Counted from the stretch's first letter, positions 1 to 15,589 are shown. The stretch is 64,000 nt of DNA from Amorphus coralli DSM 19760 (GCF_000374525.1 NZ_KB894573.1:434186-498185), one strand, 5' to 3'. The notes: generated by a model from the letters alone, not told the origin. A program made the numbers and translations.

Positions 1-302
1 CCCCAGGCGCCCATCTGGGCGAGCAGCGGCACCAGCTCGATCGAGGCCTCGGTGAGGCTGTAGATCGCCTTCTGCCGGTGGGCCGGGTCCGGCTCGCGGC
101 TCAGGAGCCCCGCCGCCGTCAGCCGCTTCAGGCGGTCGGCGAGGATGTTGGAGGCGATGCCCTCCTCGCTGGAAGACAACAGCGCGCCGTAGCTGCGCCG
201 GTTGCCGAACATCACGTCGCGGATGACGATCAGGCTCCAGCGGTCGCCGAGCTGTTCCAGGGTCAGGTTGATCGGGCACCCCGATCGGCCGTGCTGCGCC
301 AT
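1..302 (-). CDS. HxlR-family transcriptional regulator (partial, C-terminus outside window)
   Basis: About 100 residues are visible from an ATG at 302; the gene runs off the left edge. The translation has the HxlR winged-helix layout: an N-terminal Cys (SGCPINLTL), the LGDRWSLIVIRDVMFG helix, the IASNILADRLKRL recognition helix and the wing (PAHRQKAIYSLTE). HxlR proteins are small dimeric DNA-binding regulators, often redox- or electrophile-responsive, and often control a divergent neighbour. Here the divergent neighbour is a glutathione S-transferase, with two related operator-like dyads in the 96-bp gap. Family assignment is firm; the effector is unknown. Confidence 0.9.
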   Translation of the reverse strand, partial: MAQHGRSGCPINLTLEQLGDRWSLIVIRDVMFGNRRSYGALLSSSEEGIASNILADRLKRLTAAGLLSREPDPAHRQKAIYSLTEASIELVPLLAQMGAW

Positions 303-321
303 GCGACTCGCTCCAGTCCCT

Positions 322-379
322 CCACTTGCAATATGCAAGCAGATGGGCTACCCATCAACCACTTGCAATAAACAAGTGG
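322..379. promoter_or_regulatory. Paired operator-like dyads between HxlR gene and GST
   Basis: The 12-mer CCACTTGCAATA occurs twice in direct orientation, at 322-333 and 359-370. Each copy lies in a dyad: CTTGCA-ATA-TGCAAG at 325-339 and CCACTTG-N7-CAAGTGG at 359-379. The pair fills the divergent promoter between the HxlR gene and the GST gene, as expected for an autoregulated HxlR repressor. Binding is inferred, not shown. Confidence 0.6.
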
Positions 380-398
380 ATTTGAGGGAAGGACCGCC

Positions 399-1058
399 AT
401 GTCGCTCGCGCTCTACGGACACCCGTTTTCCTCCTACACCCAGAAGGTCCTGATCGCGCTCTACGAGACCGACACGCCCTTCGACTTCCACTGCCTGGAG
501 CCGGATCAGACGGAAAACATGGCCGAATGGCTGCGCCGCTGGCCGCTGCAGCGCTTCCCGCTGCTCGTCGACGACGGCCGCACGGTGGTGGAATCCTCCA
601 TCATCATCGAGCACCTGCAGCTCGCCCATCCGGGCCCCGTCCGCCTGTTGCCCGAAGACCCGGCGGCGGCGCTCGACGTGCGGTTCATGGACCGCTTCTT
701 CGACTATCACGTGATGGACGCCATGCAGGTCGCGGTGGACGCCGCGCTGAACCGGGCGCCGGTCTCCAAGGACCGGGGCCTCGAGATCGCCGCCGAGAAG
801 CTGGAGCGGGCCTATGGCTGGCTGGAAGGCGCGCTCGCCGGGCGCACCTGGGCCGCGGGCGAGGACTTCACCATGGCCGACTGCGCCGCCGCGCCCTCCC
901 TCTTCTACGCCGACTGGACCCACCCGATCCCGGAGACCTGTCCGACGCTGCGCGCCTACCGGGCGCGGCTCCTGGCGAGACCCTCGATGGTCCGCTGCGT
1001 CGACGGCGGCCGGCCGTTCCGCCACTATTTCCCCCTCGGCGCGCCCGACCGCGACTGA
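399..1058 (+). CDS. Glutathione S-transferase family protein
   Basis: 219 residues, the usual GST length. The thioredoxin-like N-terminal domain (about 1-80) begins LALYGHPFSSYTQKVLIALYE with a Ser/Tyr-type active-site region and carries the substrate-contact motif VVESSIIIEHL near residue 70. The helical C-terminal domain follows (about 95-210), with the typical WAAGEDFTMADCAAAPSLF stretch. It would conjugate or reduce substrates with glutathione in the cytoplasm. A GGGAAGGA ribosome site precedes the ATG. The divergent HxlR gene and shared operator region suggest inducible detoxification. The next gene follows after 21 bp and is probably co-transcribed. Substrate not predictable. Confidence 0.88.
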   Translation: MSLALYGHPFSSYTQKVLIALYETDTPFDFHCLEPDQTENMAEWLRRWPLQRFPLLVDDGRTVVESSIIIEHLQLAHPGPVRLLPEDPAAALDVRFMDRFFDYHVMDAMQVAVDAALNRAPVSKDRGLEIAAEKLERAYGWLEGALAGRTWAAGEDFTMADCAAAPSLFYADWTHPIPETCPTLRAYRARLLARPSMVRCVDGGRPFRHYFPLGAPDRD

Positions 1059-1079
1059 GCCGCCAGAAAGGCCCCCGCG

Positions 1080-1628
1080 ATGCGCCCCCTGCGCTATTCC
1101 CTCAACGTGACCCTCGACGGCTGCTGCGATCACAACGCCGTCCCGGCCGACGAAAGCCTGCACCGCCATGCGGCCTCGACCCTTGAGCGGGCCGACGCAC
1201 TGCTGCTCGGGCGGGTGACCTACCGGATGATGGAGGAGGCGTTCCGGCAGCCGGGACCCTCCGACGCGAGAATGAGCGAAACGGACCCCTTCCCCGGGAT
1301 TATCGACGCGGCGAAGAAGTACGTTGTCTCGACCACGCTGGAGCGGGTCGACTGGAACGCCGAGCTGCTGCGCGGGGATCTGGGGAGCGCGGTGCAGGCG
1401 CTGAAGGACATGCCCGGCAAGGGGCTGCTGGTCGGCGGCGTGACGCTGCCGCTCGCCCTGGCGGAGCTGGGGCTGATCGACGAGTACGAGTTCGTCGCCC
1501 ATCCCCGGGTCGCGGGCCACGGGCCTGCGGCGCTCGCCGGCCTGTCGAAGCCCCTGGACCTCAGGCTCGTGGAGCGGATCGAGCTCAGCTCCGGCGCGGT
1601 GGCGCTGCGCTACGAGCCCAGGAGCTAG
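1080..1628 (+). CDS. Dihydrofolate reductase family protein (RibD C-terminal domain)
   Basis: 182 residues with the RibD_C/DHFR-like fold signature: N-terminal RYSLNVTLDGCCDH, then ADALLLGRVTYRMMEEAF (the conserved LGRxTYxxM motif) and GKGLLVGGVTLPLALAELGLIDEYEF near the C-terminus. Such stand-alone proteins bind NADPH and are usually annotated as reductases of unknown substrate; they are not true folate enzymes. It follows the GST gene by 21 bp, so the two probably form an HxlR-controlled detoxification operon. Start ATG preceded by AGAAAGG. Confidence 0.85.
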   Translation: MRPLRYSLNVTLDGCCDHNAVPADESLHRHAASTLERADALLLGRVTYRMMEEAFRQPGPSDARMSETDPFPGIIDAAKKYVVSTTLERVDWNAELLRGDLGSAVQALKDMPGKGLLVGGVTLPLALAELGLIDEYEFVAHPRVAGHGPAALAGLSKPLDLRLVERIELSSGAVALRYEPRS

Positions 1629-1634
1629 CCCCCA

Positions 1635-1821
1635 TCCTCCGCTAACTCCCGTGAAAGCGGGAGTCCATGCGGCCTGTCGGCAGGCGCCGAACGGAATGCT
1701 GGGTTACTCCAACACCCGCACAATCCTCCGCTCATTCCGACGGAAGTCGGAATCCAGGGCCGCAGGTCACAGCTTCGGAGTTCGGGCGCCCTGGACCCCG
1801 GCTTTCGCCGGGGTGAGCGGA
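1635..1821. repeat. Alphaproteobacterial palindromic intergenic repeat, one full and one partial copy
   Basis: A 95-bp element at 1727-1821 has 34-bp imperfect terminal inverted repeats: left arm TCCGCTCATTCCGACGGAAG onward, right arm the complement with the same TCCGCTCA end and CCAGGGC inner border. Inside each arm is a small hairpin (TTCCGACGGAAGTCGGAA; CCCCGGCTTTCGCCGGGG). A half copy with the hairpin CTCCCGTGAAAGCGGGAG lies at about 1635-1670. The element separates two convergent genes and recurs, diverged, at 20602-20757. Confidence 0.75.
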
Positions 1822-1851
1822 TTTCGGGGCTGAGGTGGGAGAAAATCACCC

Positions 1852-3276
1852 CTACCTGGGCAGCGTCGACGCCCCCGTCAGGTAGATGTCGATGGCCCGC
1901 GCCGCCTGGCGGCCTTCCTTGATCGCCCAGACCACCAGCGACTGGCCGCGGCGCACGTCGCCGGCGGCGAACACCTTCTTGACGTTGGTCTGGTAGCCCT
2001 CGGTGTCAGCCGCCACGTTGCCGCGCCGGTCGCGCTCGAGCGTCGACAGCTCGTCCAGGTAGGTGCCCTGCTTGGGGCCGGAGAAGCCGATGGCGATGAG
2101 CACCAGGTCGGCCTTCAGCAGGAACTCGGTGCCCTCGATGGGCCGGCGCTTCTCGTCGACACGGGCGCACTGGACATGGGTCGCGCGGCCGTTCTTGCCG
2201 ACGATGCCGAGCGTCGCCGCGGCGAACTCGCGTTCCGCGCCTTCCGCCTGGCTGGACGAGGTGCGGAACTTGGTCGGCCAGTAGGGCCAGACCGTCAGCT
2301 TGTCCTCCTTCAGCGGCGGCATCGGGCGGATGTCGAGCTGGGTGACGGTGAGCGCGCCCTGGCGGAACGACGTGCCGATGCAGTCGGACGCCGTATCGCC
2401 GCCGCCGATGACCACCACGTGCTTGCCGCCGGCGAGGATCGGCTCCTCGTCGAAGGTCTCGCCGCCGACGCGGCGGTTCTGCTGCACCAGGAACGGCATG
2501 GCGTAGTGGACGCCGGTCAGGTCCATGCCCGGCAGGCCCGGGTCGCGCGGATGCTCGGCGCCGGCCGCGATCAGCACCGCGTCATGCCCGTCGATGAGCT
2601 CCTGCATGGTCGCGTTCACGCCGATGTCGACGCCGTAGTGGAAGGTCACGCCTTCCGCCTCCATCTGGCGGACGCGCCGCTCGATGTGGTGCTTCTCCAT
2701 CTTGAAGTCGGGAATGCCGTAGCGCAGCAGGCCGCCGGCCTTGGGCTCACGCTCGTAGACGTGGACGGAGTGGCCGACCCGGGCGAGCTGCTGTGCCGCC
2801 GCCATGCCGGCCGACCCGGCGCCGATCACGGCCACGGTCTTGCCGGTCTGGAAGTTGGCCGGCTGCGGCCGCACCCAGCCATTGTCCCAGGCCTTGTCCG
2901 CGATGGCCTGCTCGATGGTCTTGATGGAGACCGGCACGTCCTCGAGGTTCAGCGTGCAGGCTTCCTCGCACGGCGCCGGGCAGACGCGGCCGGTGAACTC
3001 GGGGAAGTTGTTGGTGGAGTGCAGGTCGTAGGCCGCGCCCTGCCAGTCGTCGGAATAGACCAAGTCGTTCCAGTCCGGGATCTGGTTGTCCACCGGGCAG
3101 CCCTGCGGCCCGTGGCAGTAGGGAATGCCGCAATCCATGCAGCGGGCGGCCTGGCGCTGCACCTCCTGCTCGGACAGGGGCAGCGTGAACTCGCGAAAAT
3201 GGCGCACCCGGTCGGATGCCGGCTGGTACTTCTGGTCCTGCCGGTCGATCTCAAGAAAACCCGTCACCTTGCCCAT
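1852..3276 (-). CDS. gltD: Glutamate synthase [NADPH] small (beta) subunit
   Basis: 474 residues when started at [13 protein letters not shown], the family's usual N-terminus; 15 more in-frame upstream codons do not match family members. It feeds electrons from NADPH through FAD to GltB. Visible features: N-terminal cysteine clusters ([16 protein letters not shown] and [12 protein letters not shown]) for 4Fe-4S centres, an FAD-binding [19 protein letters not shown], an NADPH-binding [14 protein letters not shown], and the C-terminal FAD motif [18 protein letters not shown]. It lies 216 bp downstream of gltB on the same strand. Nothing is missing. Confidence 0.97.
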   Translation of the reverse strand: MGKVTGFLEIDRQDQKYQPASDRVRHFREFTLPLSEQEVQRQAARCMDCGIPYCHGPQGCPVDNQIPDWNDLVYSDDWQGAAYDLHSTNNFPEFTGRVCPAPCEEACTLNLEDVPVSIKTIEQAIADKAWDNGWVRPQPANFQTGKTVAVIGAGSAGMAAAQQLARVGHSVHVYEREPKAGGLLRYGIPDFKMEKHHIERRVRQMEAEGVTFHYGVDIGVNATMQELIDGHDAVLIAAGAEHPRDPGLPGMDLTGVHYAMPFLVQQNRRVGGETFDEEPILAGGKHVVVIGGGDTASDCIGTSFRQGALTVTQLDIRPMPPLKEDKLTVWPYWPTKFRTSSSQAEGAEREFAAATLGIVGKNGRATHVQCARVDEKRRPIEGTEFLLKADLVLIAIGFSGPKQGTYLDELSTLERDRRGNVAADTEGYQTNVKKVFAAGDVRRGQSLVVWAIKEGRQAARAIDIYLTGASTLPR

Positions 3277-3492
3277 TCGGCCAATCCTGCCTTGACGTCG
3301 TCGTTGTCTCGTCTGCGCCACGCATCGCGCGCGCCCGGTGTCCGCCGCGGGTCCCCACGGCGGCCGGTCCGTCCCCTGTCCCCAGCCTGATAAAGGCGTT
3401 TCAGAGAAGGGTCGAGCCGGCGGTCTCCGTGCGGTCCGGTTTTCGGCCGCGTCCGGTGTCCGCCTTCCATGCCCGCGCGGGCGTCACCGCGC

Positions 3493-8208
<4,716 letters not shown>

Positions 8209-9010
8209 CGTCCGCATGCCTCGTCTGGAGCCCGTTTCCCCGGCCTTGCGGCCGATGGCACCGGGTTCGCGTTCAACCACTTGAAGCGGCGTGCCGGCGG
8301 CGTGCCGGCCCGTGCTCCGGGGTCGGCAATCGGCGGAGCCTGGGCTCCGGACGACGACCGACCGATCTCGACTGTCTGGAGCAGCGCGCCGTCGGACGGC
8401 CCTGTGCTCCGGCGCGTCGGCTGTGCGGGCGGAGATCCGCCCGGTCGCTCGACGCTGAAACGCGCATGGATCCCGGGGGCGTTCGGTCCGGGCCTCCCCC
8501 CGGCATGCTGAGCCCCCGTCCGGCGTTATCCCGGCAGACTTCGGCCGATCGGGTCGCATCTCCGCTCGGGAGATTGCGGCTCGATCGATCGGTCGATCGC
8601 TGCCGGAAACGCCGCGCAGTTCTTGTGGCCGTTCTCCGGGTGCGCCTGCGCTGCGCCCCGTCCGGCGATCGGCTTATACCGTCCGCAGGCCGTGGTCGCC
8701 ATCATCCAACCGGACGCCCTGGATTTCCAGCCCCAACGCTCCGTTCCGGTCGATTTATGACAGCAATCCTGTCCTAATCTCTTGCCAGAAATTGCCAGAA
8801 GAACGCCGTTTTCGCAAGATGTGTGCTGACAGCGGGTGCCCGCCCCCCTCGAAAGCCCCGGATTTCCTGGAATTCCTCCAGTCACGCGCGCCATGACGCG
8901 ACCCTGTGGCGCGGGCAACCGTGCCGTGTAGACGCGACCGGGGTCCGTTCGCATAATGCGCCGCAAGTCGATGCCGGGCCGAACCTGGCCCGCCGAGAGG
9001 GAGGACACGC
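8209..9010. other. 802-bp divergent intergenic region between gltB and acs
   Basis: No open frame here looks like a protein: the frames in both directions are rich in Arg/Pro/Gly and have no recognisable domain or ribosome site. It should hold both divergent promoters. The only clear structure is a 15-bp dyad GACAG-CAATC-CTGTC at 8759-8773 and, just downstream, the direct repeat TTGCCAGAA at 8782-8790 and 8792-8800, spaced one helical turn apart. Confidence 0.6.
8759..8800. promoter_or_regulatory. Candidate regulatory site: dyad plus helical-turn direct repeat
   Basis: GACAG-N5-CTGTC (8759-8773) is followed by two copies of TTGCCAGAA with a 10-bp period (8782-8790, 8792-8800). It lies roughly 210-250 bp upstream of acs and 550-590 bp upstream of gltB. 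The arrangement suggests a protein-binding site, but no named regulator consensus was recognised. Confidence 0.35.
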
Positions 9011-10957
<1,947 letters not shown>

Positions 10958-10986
10958 CCGCCCTCTGCACCCGCGAAACGCAAAGG

Positions 10987-11018
10987 AGGCCGGGCGGCAC
11001 GCTGCCGGGCCTTCTCTT
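10987..11018 (+). terminator. Putative Rho-independent terminator after acs
   Basis: A GC-rich hairpin beginning AGGCCGGGCGGC and closing GCTGCCGGGCCT, followed by TCTCTTT, starts 29 bp after the acs stop codon. Confidence 0.6.
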
Positions 11019-11115
11019 TGGGAGTGTTGTTGACCGAGCCGCAACACGGGAGGCATGTGCGCTCAGAGTCCCGCATCCGAGCATGCTGCCCCGCCGCACA
11101 CCTGAGAGCGACGTG

Positions 11116-11952
11116 ATGATCGTCGAAACACGAAACATTCGTATTGCGTCGCAGACGTTCGGAGCGGCGAGCGATCCGGCCCTGCTCCTGATCATGGGCG
11201 CGACCGCCTCGATGCTGGGCTGGCCGGACGCGTTCTGCTCGGCCCTGGCGGACCGCGGGTTGTTCGTCATCCGCTTCGATCACCGCGACACCGGGCAATC
11301 CACGACCGTGCCGCCCGGCCAGTCGACCTATGCGGTTGAAGACCTGGCCGCCGATGTCATCGGCATCCTGGACGCCTACCAGGTCAAGACGGCCCATCTT
11401 CTCGGAATGTCGCTAGGCGGCCTTGTCGCGCAGATGGTGGCTTTGGACCATTCGGACCGCGTCCGGACCCTCACGCTCGTCGCCTCCGAACCCCTCGGTT
11501 GGGACGGATCGCCACTGCCGCGGATATCAGAGGATTTCCTCGCGCACTTCTCTGGTCTGAGCACGCTCGATTGGTCGGACGATGCCGCGGTGGCGGAATT
11601 CCTGCTGGGCAGTGAAAGGCTCTGCGCCGGCTCCGGTCAGGGCTTCGACGAACAGCAATTGCGGGCCCGGATCACGCAGGTCCTCGCGCGCACGGACAGC
11701 CCGGCAAGCATGTTCAACCACGCGTCCCTCGAGCTGCGCGCGGACTGGACCGGCCGTTTCCGGGACCTGTCGGTGCCTGTTCTTGTCCTTCACGGCGAGG
11801 AAGATCCGATCATCCCGGTCGAAAACGGCAGGGCCATCGCCTCGGCCATCGACGGGTCGGGGCTGATCGTGATGCCGGGTGTGGGACACGAACTCCCTGC
11901 GTCGCGCATACCCGTCATGGCAGACGCCATCGCGGCTCATCTGCTGAACTGA
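11116..11952 (+). CDS. Alpha/beta hydrolase
   Basis: 278 residues when started at MIVETRNIRIAS (GAGAG upstream); an in-frame ATG at 11083 would add 11 residues lacking family similarity. The fold is clear: oxyanion region LLLIMGATASMLGW, HRDTGQS, nucleophile elbow GMSLGG, acid in LHGEEDPIIPVENG and the catalytic His in MPGVGHELPAS. It resembles esterase/epoxide-hydrolase-type family members; the RFDHRDTGQS signature is common in this group. Substrate unknown. It stands alone after acs. Confidence 0.85.
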   Translation: MIVETRNIRIASQTFGAASDPALLLIMGATASMLGWPDAFCSALADRGLFVIRFDHRDTGQSTTVPPGQSTYAVEDLAADVIGILDAYQVKTAHLLGMSLGGLVAQMVALDHSDRVRTLTLVASEPLGWDGSPLPRISEDFLAHFSGLSTLDWSDDAAVAEFLLGSERLCAGSGQGFDEQQLRARITQVLARTDSPASMFNHASLELRADWTGRFRDLSVPVLVLHGEEDPIIPVENGRAIASAIDGSGLIVMPGVGHELPASRIPVMADAIAAHLLN

Positions 11953-12009
11953 TGCCGGCAGGCGAGCCTACTTGTCGGCCGGAGCCGATGGCGCCCGCCA
12001 ACGCAGGAC

Positions 12010-12588
12010 CTACGTCCCGTCCGTCTTGACGCCTTCGAGCTTGTGACGCTCGATCAGCGGGATCTGGGCCAGCGCGAAGACGATGGTGATCGGCATCACC
12101 CCGAACACCTTGAACGTCACCCAGGTGTCGCTGGAAAAGTTGCGCCAGACCACCTCGTTCAGCACCGCCAGGAAGACGAAGAAGAAGGCCCAGCGCAGGG
12201 TCAGCGCGCGCCAGCCGGCGTCATCGATGGCGATGACGGAGCCGAGCACGAGGCCCAGCAGCGGCCGCTTCCAGATGATCAGCCCGGCGAACAGCACACC
12301 GGCGAACAGCAGGTTCACGATGGTCGGCTTGAGCTTGATGAACAGCTCGTCCTGCAGCACCAGCGTCAGCCCGCCGAAGATCAGCACCACCACGCCGGTC
12401 ACCACCGGCATCAGCGGCAGCCGCTTCTGCAGCAGGTAGGAGACGGCCAGCGCCACCACCGTTGCCGCCATGAACGCGCCGGTCGCCGTTAGCAGGTCGA
12501 CACGCGCGTTGACCACGAAGAAGACGACGAGGGGGCCGAGCTCGAGCGCGAGCTTGAGCATCGGATTGATGGGTTTGGGTTCGGCCAT
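12010..12588 (-). CDS. yciB: Inner membrane septation protein, YciB/IspZ family
   Basis: 192 residues, nearly all hydrophobic, with five or six membrane helices. Family marks include PMLKLALELGPLVVFFVVNAR at the N-terminus, the KRPLLGLVLG loop and LTLRWAFFFVFLAVLNEVVWRNFS with its TWVTFKVFG continuation. YciB proteins affect cell-envelope integrity and septation in enterobacteria; the older name IspZ comes from Shigella intracellular septation. It faces lptB divergently across 284 bp. Confidence 0.92.
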   Translation of the reverse strand: MAEPKPINPMLKLALELGPLVVFFVVNARVDLLTATGAFMAATVVALAVSYLLQKRLPLMPVVTGVVVLIFGGLTLVLQDELFIKLKPTIVNLLFAGVLFAGLIIWKRPLLGLVLGSVIAIDDAGWRALTLRWAFFFVFLAVLNEVVWRNFSSDTWVTFKVFGVMPITIVFALAQIPLIERHKLEGVKTDGT

Positions 12589-12872
12589 GCCTCCATCTGC
12601 CGGGCGCGCGCGCGGCGATCAAGTCGAAAATCGACGCACCGCCTTCGCCGTGCCGCATCCCGACCGGACACCGCATCCGCGGCTGCGGGCTGGCGGGAGC
12701 CGCTCCGACGGCCCATATTCGGCGGCCTGGGCGCGGACCCGTCGCCCGGCGGCGTCGGGTCCGCTGCCGCAAAGCGTTAGGTCCCGGCCGGGATTCACCC
12801 TATGGGTCTTTTCATTGCGGCGCGGGATGATCTAACAGGAATTGGAATGAGACCAGAGTTGGAGCCCGCCTC

Positions 12873-13901
12873 GTGAATCGCCAGGAGCCGCCGCCTCGCC
12901 GCCGCAGGCCGGCACGGCCGATCACCGCGGATTCCAGGCCGGAGGGCGAGGCCCGTCCATCCGCCGATCCCGCAGCCGAGCCTGCTGCCGAGCCCAGGCG
13001 CCCCCGCCTGCGTCCCGCTGGCCCTCGGCCGGCGGCCGCTTCGGAGGCCGAGGGCGCCCCGAGGCCCGCTCGAAAGCCCCGCCCCGCGCCAGCCGGCAAC
13101 GGCGCGCCGCCCCCCATGCGCAAGCCGCGCCGGGTGCGTCGCGGCGAAGGCGGCGAGGCGGGCGAGCCGCTGGGCGGCGACGGGCTTCTCGCGGTGCACG
13201 GCATCGCCAAGGCCTACCGCCGGCGCACCGTCGCCCACTCCATCTCCATCAACGTCAAGCGCGGCGAGGCCGTCGGCCTGCTCGGCCCGAACGGCGCCGG
13301 CAAGACCACCGTCTTCTACATGATTACCGGCCTAATCCGGCCGGATGCCGGCAAGATCACCCTCGACGGTTTCGACATCACCGGCCTGCCCATGTACCGG
13401 CGCGCCCGGCTCGGCATCGGCTACCTGCCGCAGGAAGCCTCGATCTTCCGGGGCCTGACGGTGGCCAACAACATCATGTCGGTGCTGGAGGTGGTCGAGC
13501 CGAACCGCAAGAAGCGCAAGGCGGAGCTGGAGAGCCTGCTCACCGAGTTCGGCATCACCCACCTGCGCGATTCCCCCGCCACCGCGCTGTCGGGCGGCGA
13601 GCGGCGGCGTTGCGAGATCGCCCGGGCGCTGGCCAGCCGTCCGTCCTTCATGCTGCTCGACGAGCCGTTCGCCGGCATCGACCCGATCGCCGTGGGCGAC
13701 ATCCAGGACCTCGTGCGCCACCTGACCCAGCGCGGCATCGGCGTGCTGATCACCGATCACAACGTCCGCGAGACGCTCGGCCTGATCGACCGCGCCTACA
13801 TCATCGCCTCCGGCGAGATGCTGACCCAGGGCAGCCCGGCCGAGGTCGTGGCGCACCCCGACGTGCGCCGCCTTTACCTTGGCGAGCAATTTACCCTTTG
13901 A
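12873..13901 (+). CDS. lptB: LPS export ABC transporter ATP-binding protein with long basic N-terminal extension
   Basis: 342 residues from a GTG start, about 100 more than usual LptB. The C-terminal 240 residues are a canonical LptB: Walker A GPNGAGKTT (138-146), Q-loop GYLPQEASIF, signature LSGGERRRCEIARAL, Walker B FMLLDEPFAGIDP, and H-loop ITDHNVRETL. It powers extraction of LPS from the inner membrane by LptFG. Residues 1-103 are low complexity, rich in Pro, Arg and Ala, and probably disordered. An internal ATG at 13116 (residue 82) would remove most of it but lacks a good ribosome site. lptA/lptC are not upstream. Confidence 0.95.
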   Translation: MNRQEPPPRRRRPARPITADSRPEGEARPSADPAAEPAAEPRRPRLRPAGPRPAAASEAEGAPRPARKPRPAPAGNGAPPPMRKPRRVRRGEGGEAGEPLGGDGLLAVHGIAKAYRRRTVAHSISINVKRGEAVGLLGPNGAGKTTVFYMITGLIRPDAGKITLDGFDITGLPMYRRARLGIGYLPQEASIFRGLTVANNIMSVLEVVEPNRKKRKAELESLLTEFGITHLRDSPATALSGGERRRCEIARALASRPSFMLLDEPFAGIDPIAVGDIQDLVRHLTQRGIGVLITDHNVRETLGLIDRAYIIASGEMLTQGSPAEVVAHPDVRRLYLGEQFTL

Positions 13902-13979
13902 TTCGGGGCAGGCGAGGCGCTACCCATAGGGAAGCGGCTACGCAAGAATTGGACCAACCATCGAAAATGGCGGTCGCCT

Positions 13980-15536
13980 GTGCCGATCAGTCTCGCGCCA
14001 CGCCTTGATCTGCGGCCAACGCAGACCCTGATCATGACCCCGCAGCTGATGCAGGCCATCAAGCTGCTGCAGCTGACAAATCTCGAACTCTCCGCGGTCA
14101 TCGACAGGGAACTGGAGGAAAATCCGCTCCTCGAGCGCGCCGATTCCGACACCGATCACGCCGATGCGGACGATGGTGGCGGCGCGGCCGAGCGGGCGTC
14201 CGTCGACGCCTCCGATCCCGGCGCGGCCGATGCCTCCGACGCCTCCGACGAGATCGCCCCTGCCGACCGCTTCGAGGATGCCTCGGGCGGCGACATGGAC
14301 GTGCCCGTCAGCGCGCTGGATCCCGATGCACCCGCCGTGGCCGACGTCGCCCCGGAGGCGCTTGCCGGCGATCCCTGGCGCACCGTGGGCGCCGGCGGCA
14401 GCCGTCCCGACGAGCCCGTCGAGACGGCCGACGGCCAGTCCGCCACCCTGCGCGACCATCTCATCGAGCAGATCTCCCTCGGCTTCGAGCCGGGCGTGGA
14501 GCGCACCGTCGCCCTCTATCTGGTCGACTGCCTCGACGCCGCCGGCTACCTGCGCGACGAGGGCGACGACCTCTGCCGCCGCCTCGGCATCGCCCCGGCC
14601 CTGCTGGACGCCGTCATCGCCCGCTGCCAGCGGCTCGACCCGGTCGGCGTCTTCGCCCGCGACCTGACCGAATGCCTGTCGCTGCAGCTTGCCGAGGCCG
14701 GTCGCCTCGACCCGCCGATGACGCGCCTTCTGGACAATCTCGAGCGCGTCGCCCGGCGCGACTTCATCGGCCTGGAGCGCGCCTGCGGCGTCAGCGGGGC
14801 CCGGCTGGCGGAGATGCTCGGCGGCCTCAAGGCCCTCGACCCGCGCCCCGGCCACCGCTTCGACACCGAGCCGGTGCGCGCCGTGGTGCCGGACGTCCTC
14901 GTCACCCCGGATCCGGAGGGCGGCTTCCGGGTCGAGCTCAACGCCGACACCCTGCCCCGCGTGCTGGTCAATCGCGGCATCTACCAGACCGCCGTGCGCG
15001 CCGCCCGCAAGCCCGACGACCGCACCTATCTGTCGGAACGCCTGCAGGCGGCCAACTGGCTGGTGAAGAGCCTCGACCAGCGCGCCTCCACGATCCTCAA
15101 GGTGGCCGCCGTCATCGTCGAGCAGCAGGCCGGCTTCCTGGAGCACGGCGTGTCCCACCTGAAGCCGTTGACCCTGAAGATGGTGGCCGACGAGATCGGC
15201 ATCCACGAATCGACCGTCAGCCGCGTCACCTCCAACAAGTATCTCGCCTGCGCGCGCGGCCTGTTCGAGCTCAAGACCTTCTTTTCCGCTTCGATTCCAG
15301 CCTCTTACGGCGCCGAGGCGCACTCCGCAGCCGCCGTGCGCCACCGCATCCGGCGGATGATCGACGGCGAGGGCGCGGAGAGCGTCCTGTCCGACGACGC
15401 GATCGTGAAGCAGCTCCGCGAGGACGGCGTCGACATCGCCCGGCGCACCGTCGCCAAGTACCGGGAAGCCATGCACATCCCCTCCTCCGTGCAGCGGCGG
15501 CGGGAGAAGCAGCACGCACTGCGTACGGCTCGTTGA
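13980..15536 (+). CDS. rpoN: RNA polymerase sigma-54 factor
   Basis: 518 residues from a GTG start. Region I is the Gln/Leu-rich N-terminus (RPTQTLIMTPQLMQAIKLLQ), which binds core and activators. Region II (about 54-115) is very acidic and Asp/Ala-rich. Region III carries the core-binding and HTH segments (LTLKMVADEIGIHESTVSRV), and the RpoN box ARRTVAKYREAM is at the C-terminus. Sigma-54 directs NtrC-type, activator-dependent promoters, mostly for nitrogen metabolism. The order lptB-rpoN-hpf-ptsN is conserved in proteobacteria; the gap to lptB is 78 bp. Confidence 0.97.
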   Translation: MPISLAPRLDLRPTQTLIMTPQLMQAIKLLQLTNLELSAVIDRELEENPLLERADSDTDHADADDGGGAAERASVDASDPGAADASDASDEIAPADRFEDASGGDMDVPVSALDPDAPAVADVAPEALAGDPWRTVGAGGSRPDEPVETADGQSATLRDHLIEQISLGFEPGVERTVALYLVDCLDAAGYLRDEGDDLCRRLGIAPALLDAVIARCQRLDPVGVFARDLTECLSLQLAEAGRLDPPMTRLLDNLERVARRDFIGLERACGVSGARLAEMLGGLKALDPRPGHRFDTEPVRAVVPDVLVTPDPEGGFRVELNADTLPRVLVNRGIYQTAVRAARKPDDRTYLSERLQAANWLVKSLDQRASTILKVAAVIVEQQAGFLEHGVSHLKPLTLKMVADEIGIHESTVSRVTSNKYLACARGLFELKTFFSASIPASYGAEAHSAAAVRHRIRRMIDGEGAESVLSDDAIVKQLREDGVDIARRTVAKYREAMHIPSSVQRRREKQHALRTAR

Positions 15537-15560
15537 CCCTTGCGGCTGCGGCGTGCGGCG

Positions 15561-15589
15561 TTGACACTGTCCCGGCGCACTCGTAGAAC
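15561..15589 (+). promoter_or_regulatory. Candidate sigma-70 promoter upstream of hpf
   Basis: TTGACA (15561-15566), a 17-bp spacer and TAGAAC (15584-15589), about 130 bp before the hpf start codon. The -35 is perfect; the -10 is partial. Confidence 0.45.

Noticed and set aside
8526..9008. 160-codon minus-strand open frame in the gltB-acs gap
   Set aside because: Odd composition and no domain; the gap is better explained as two promoters.
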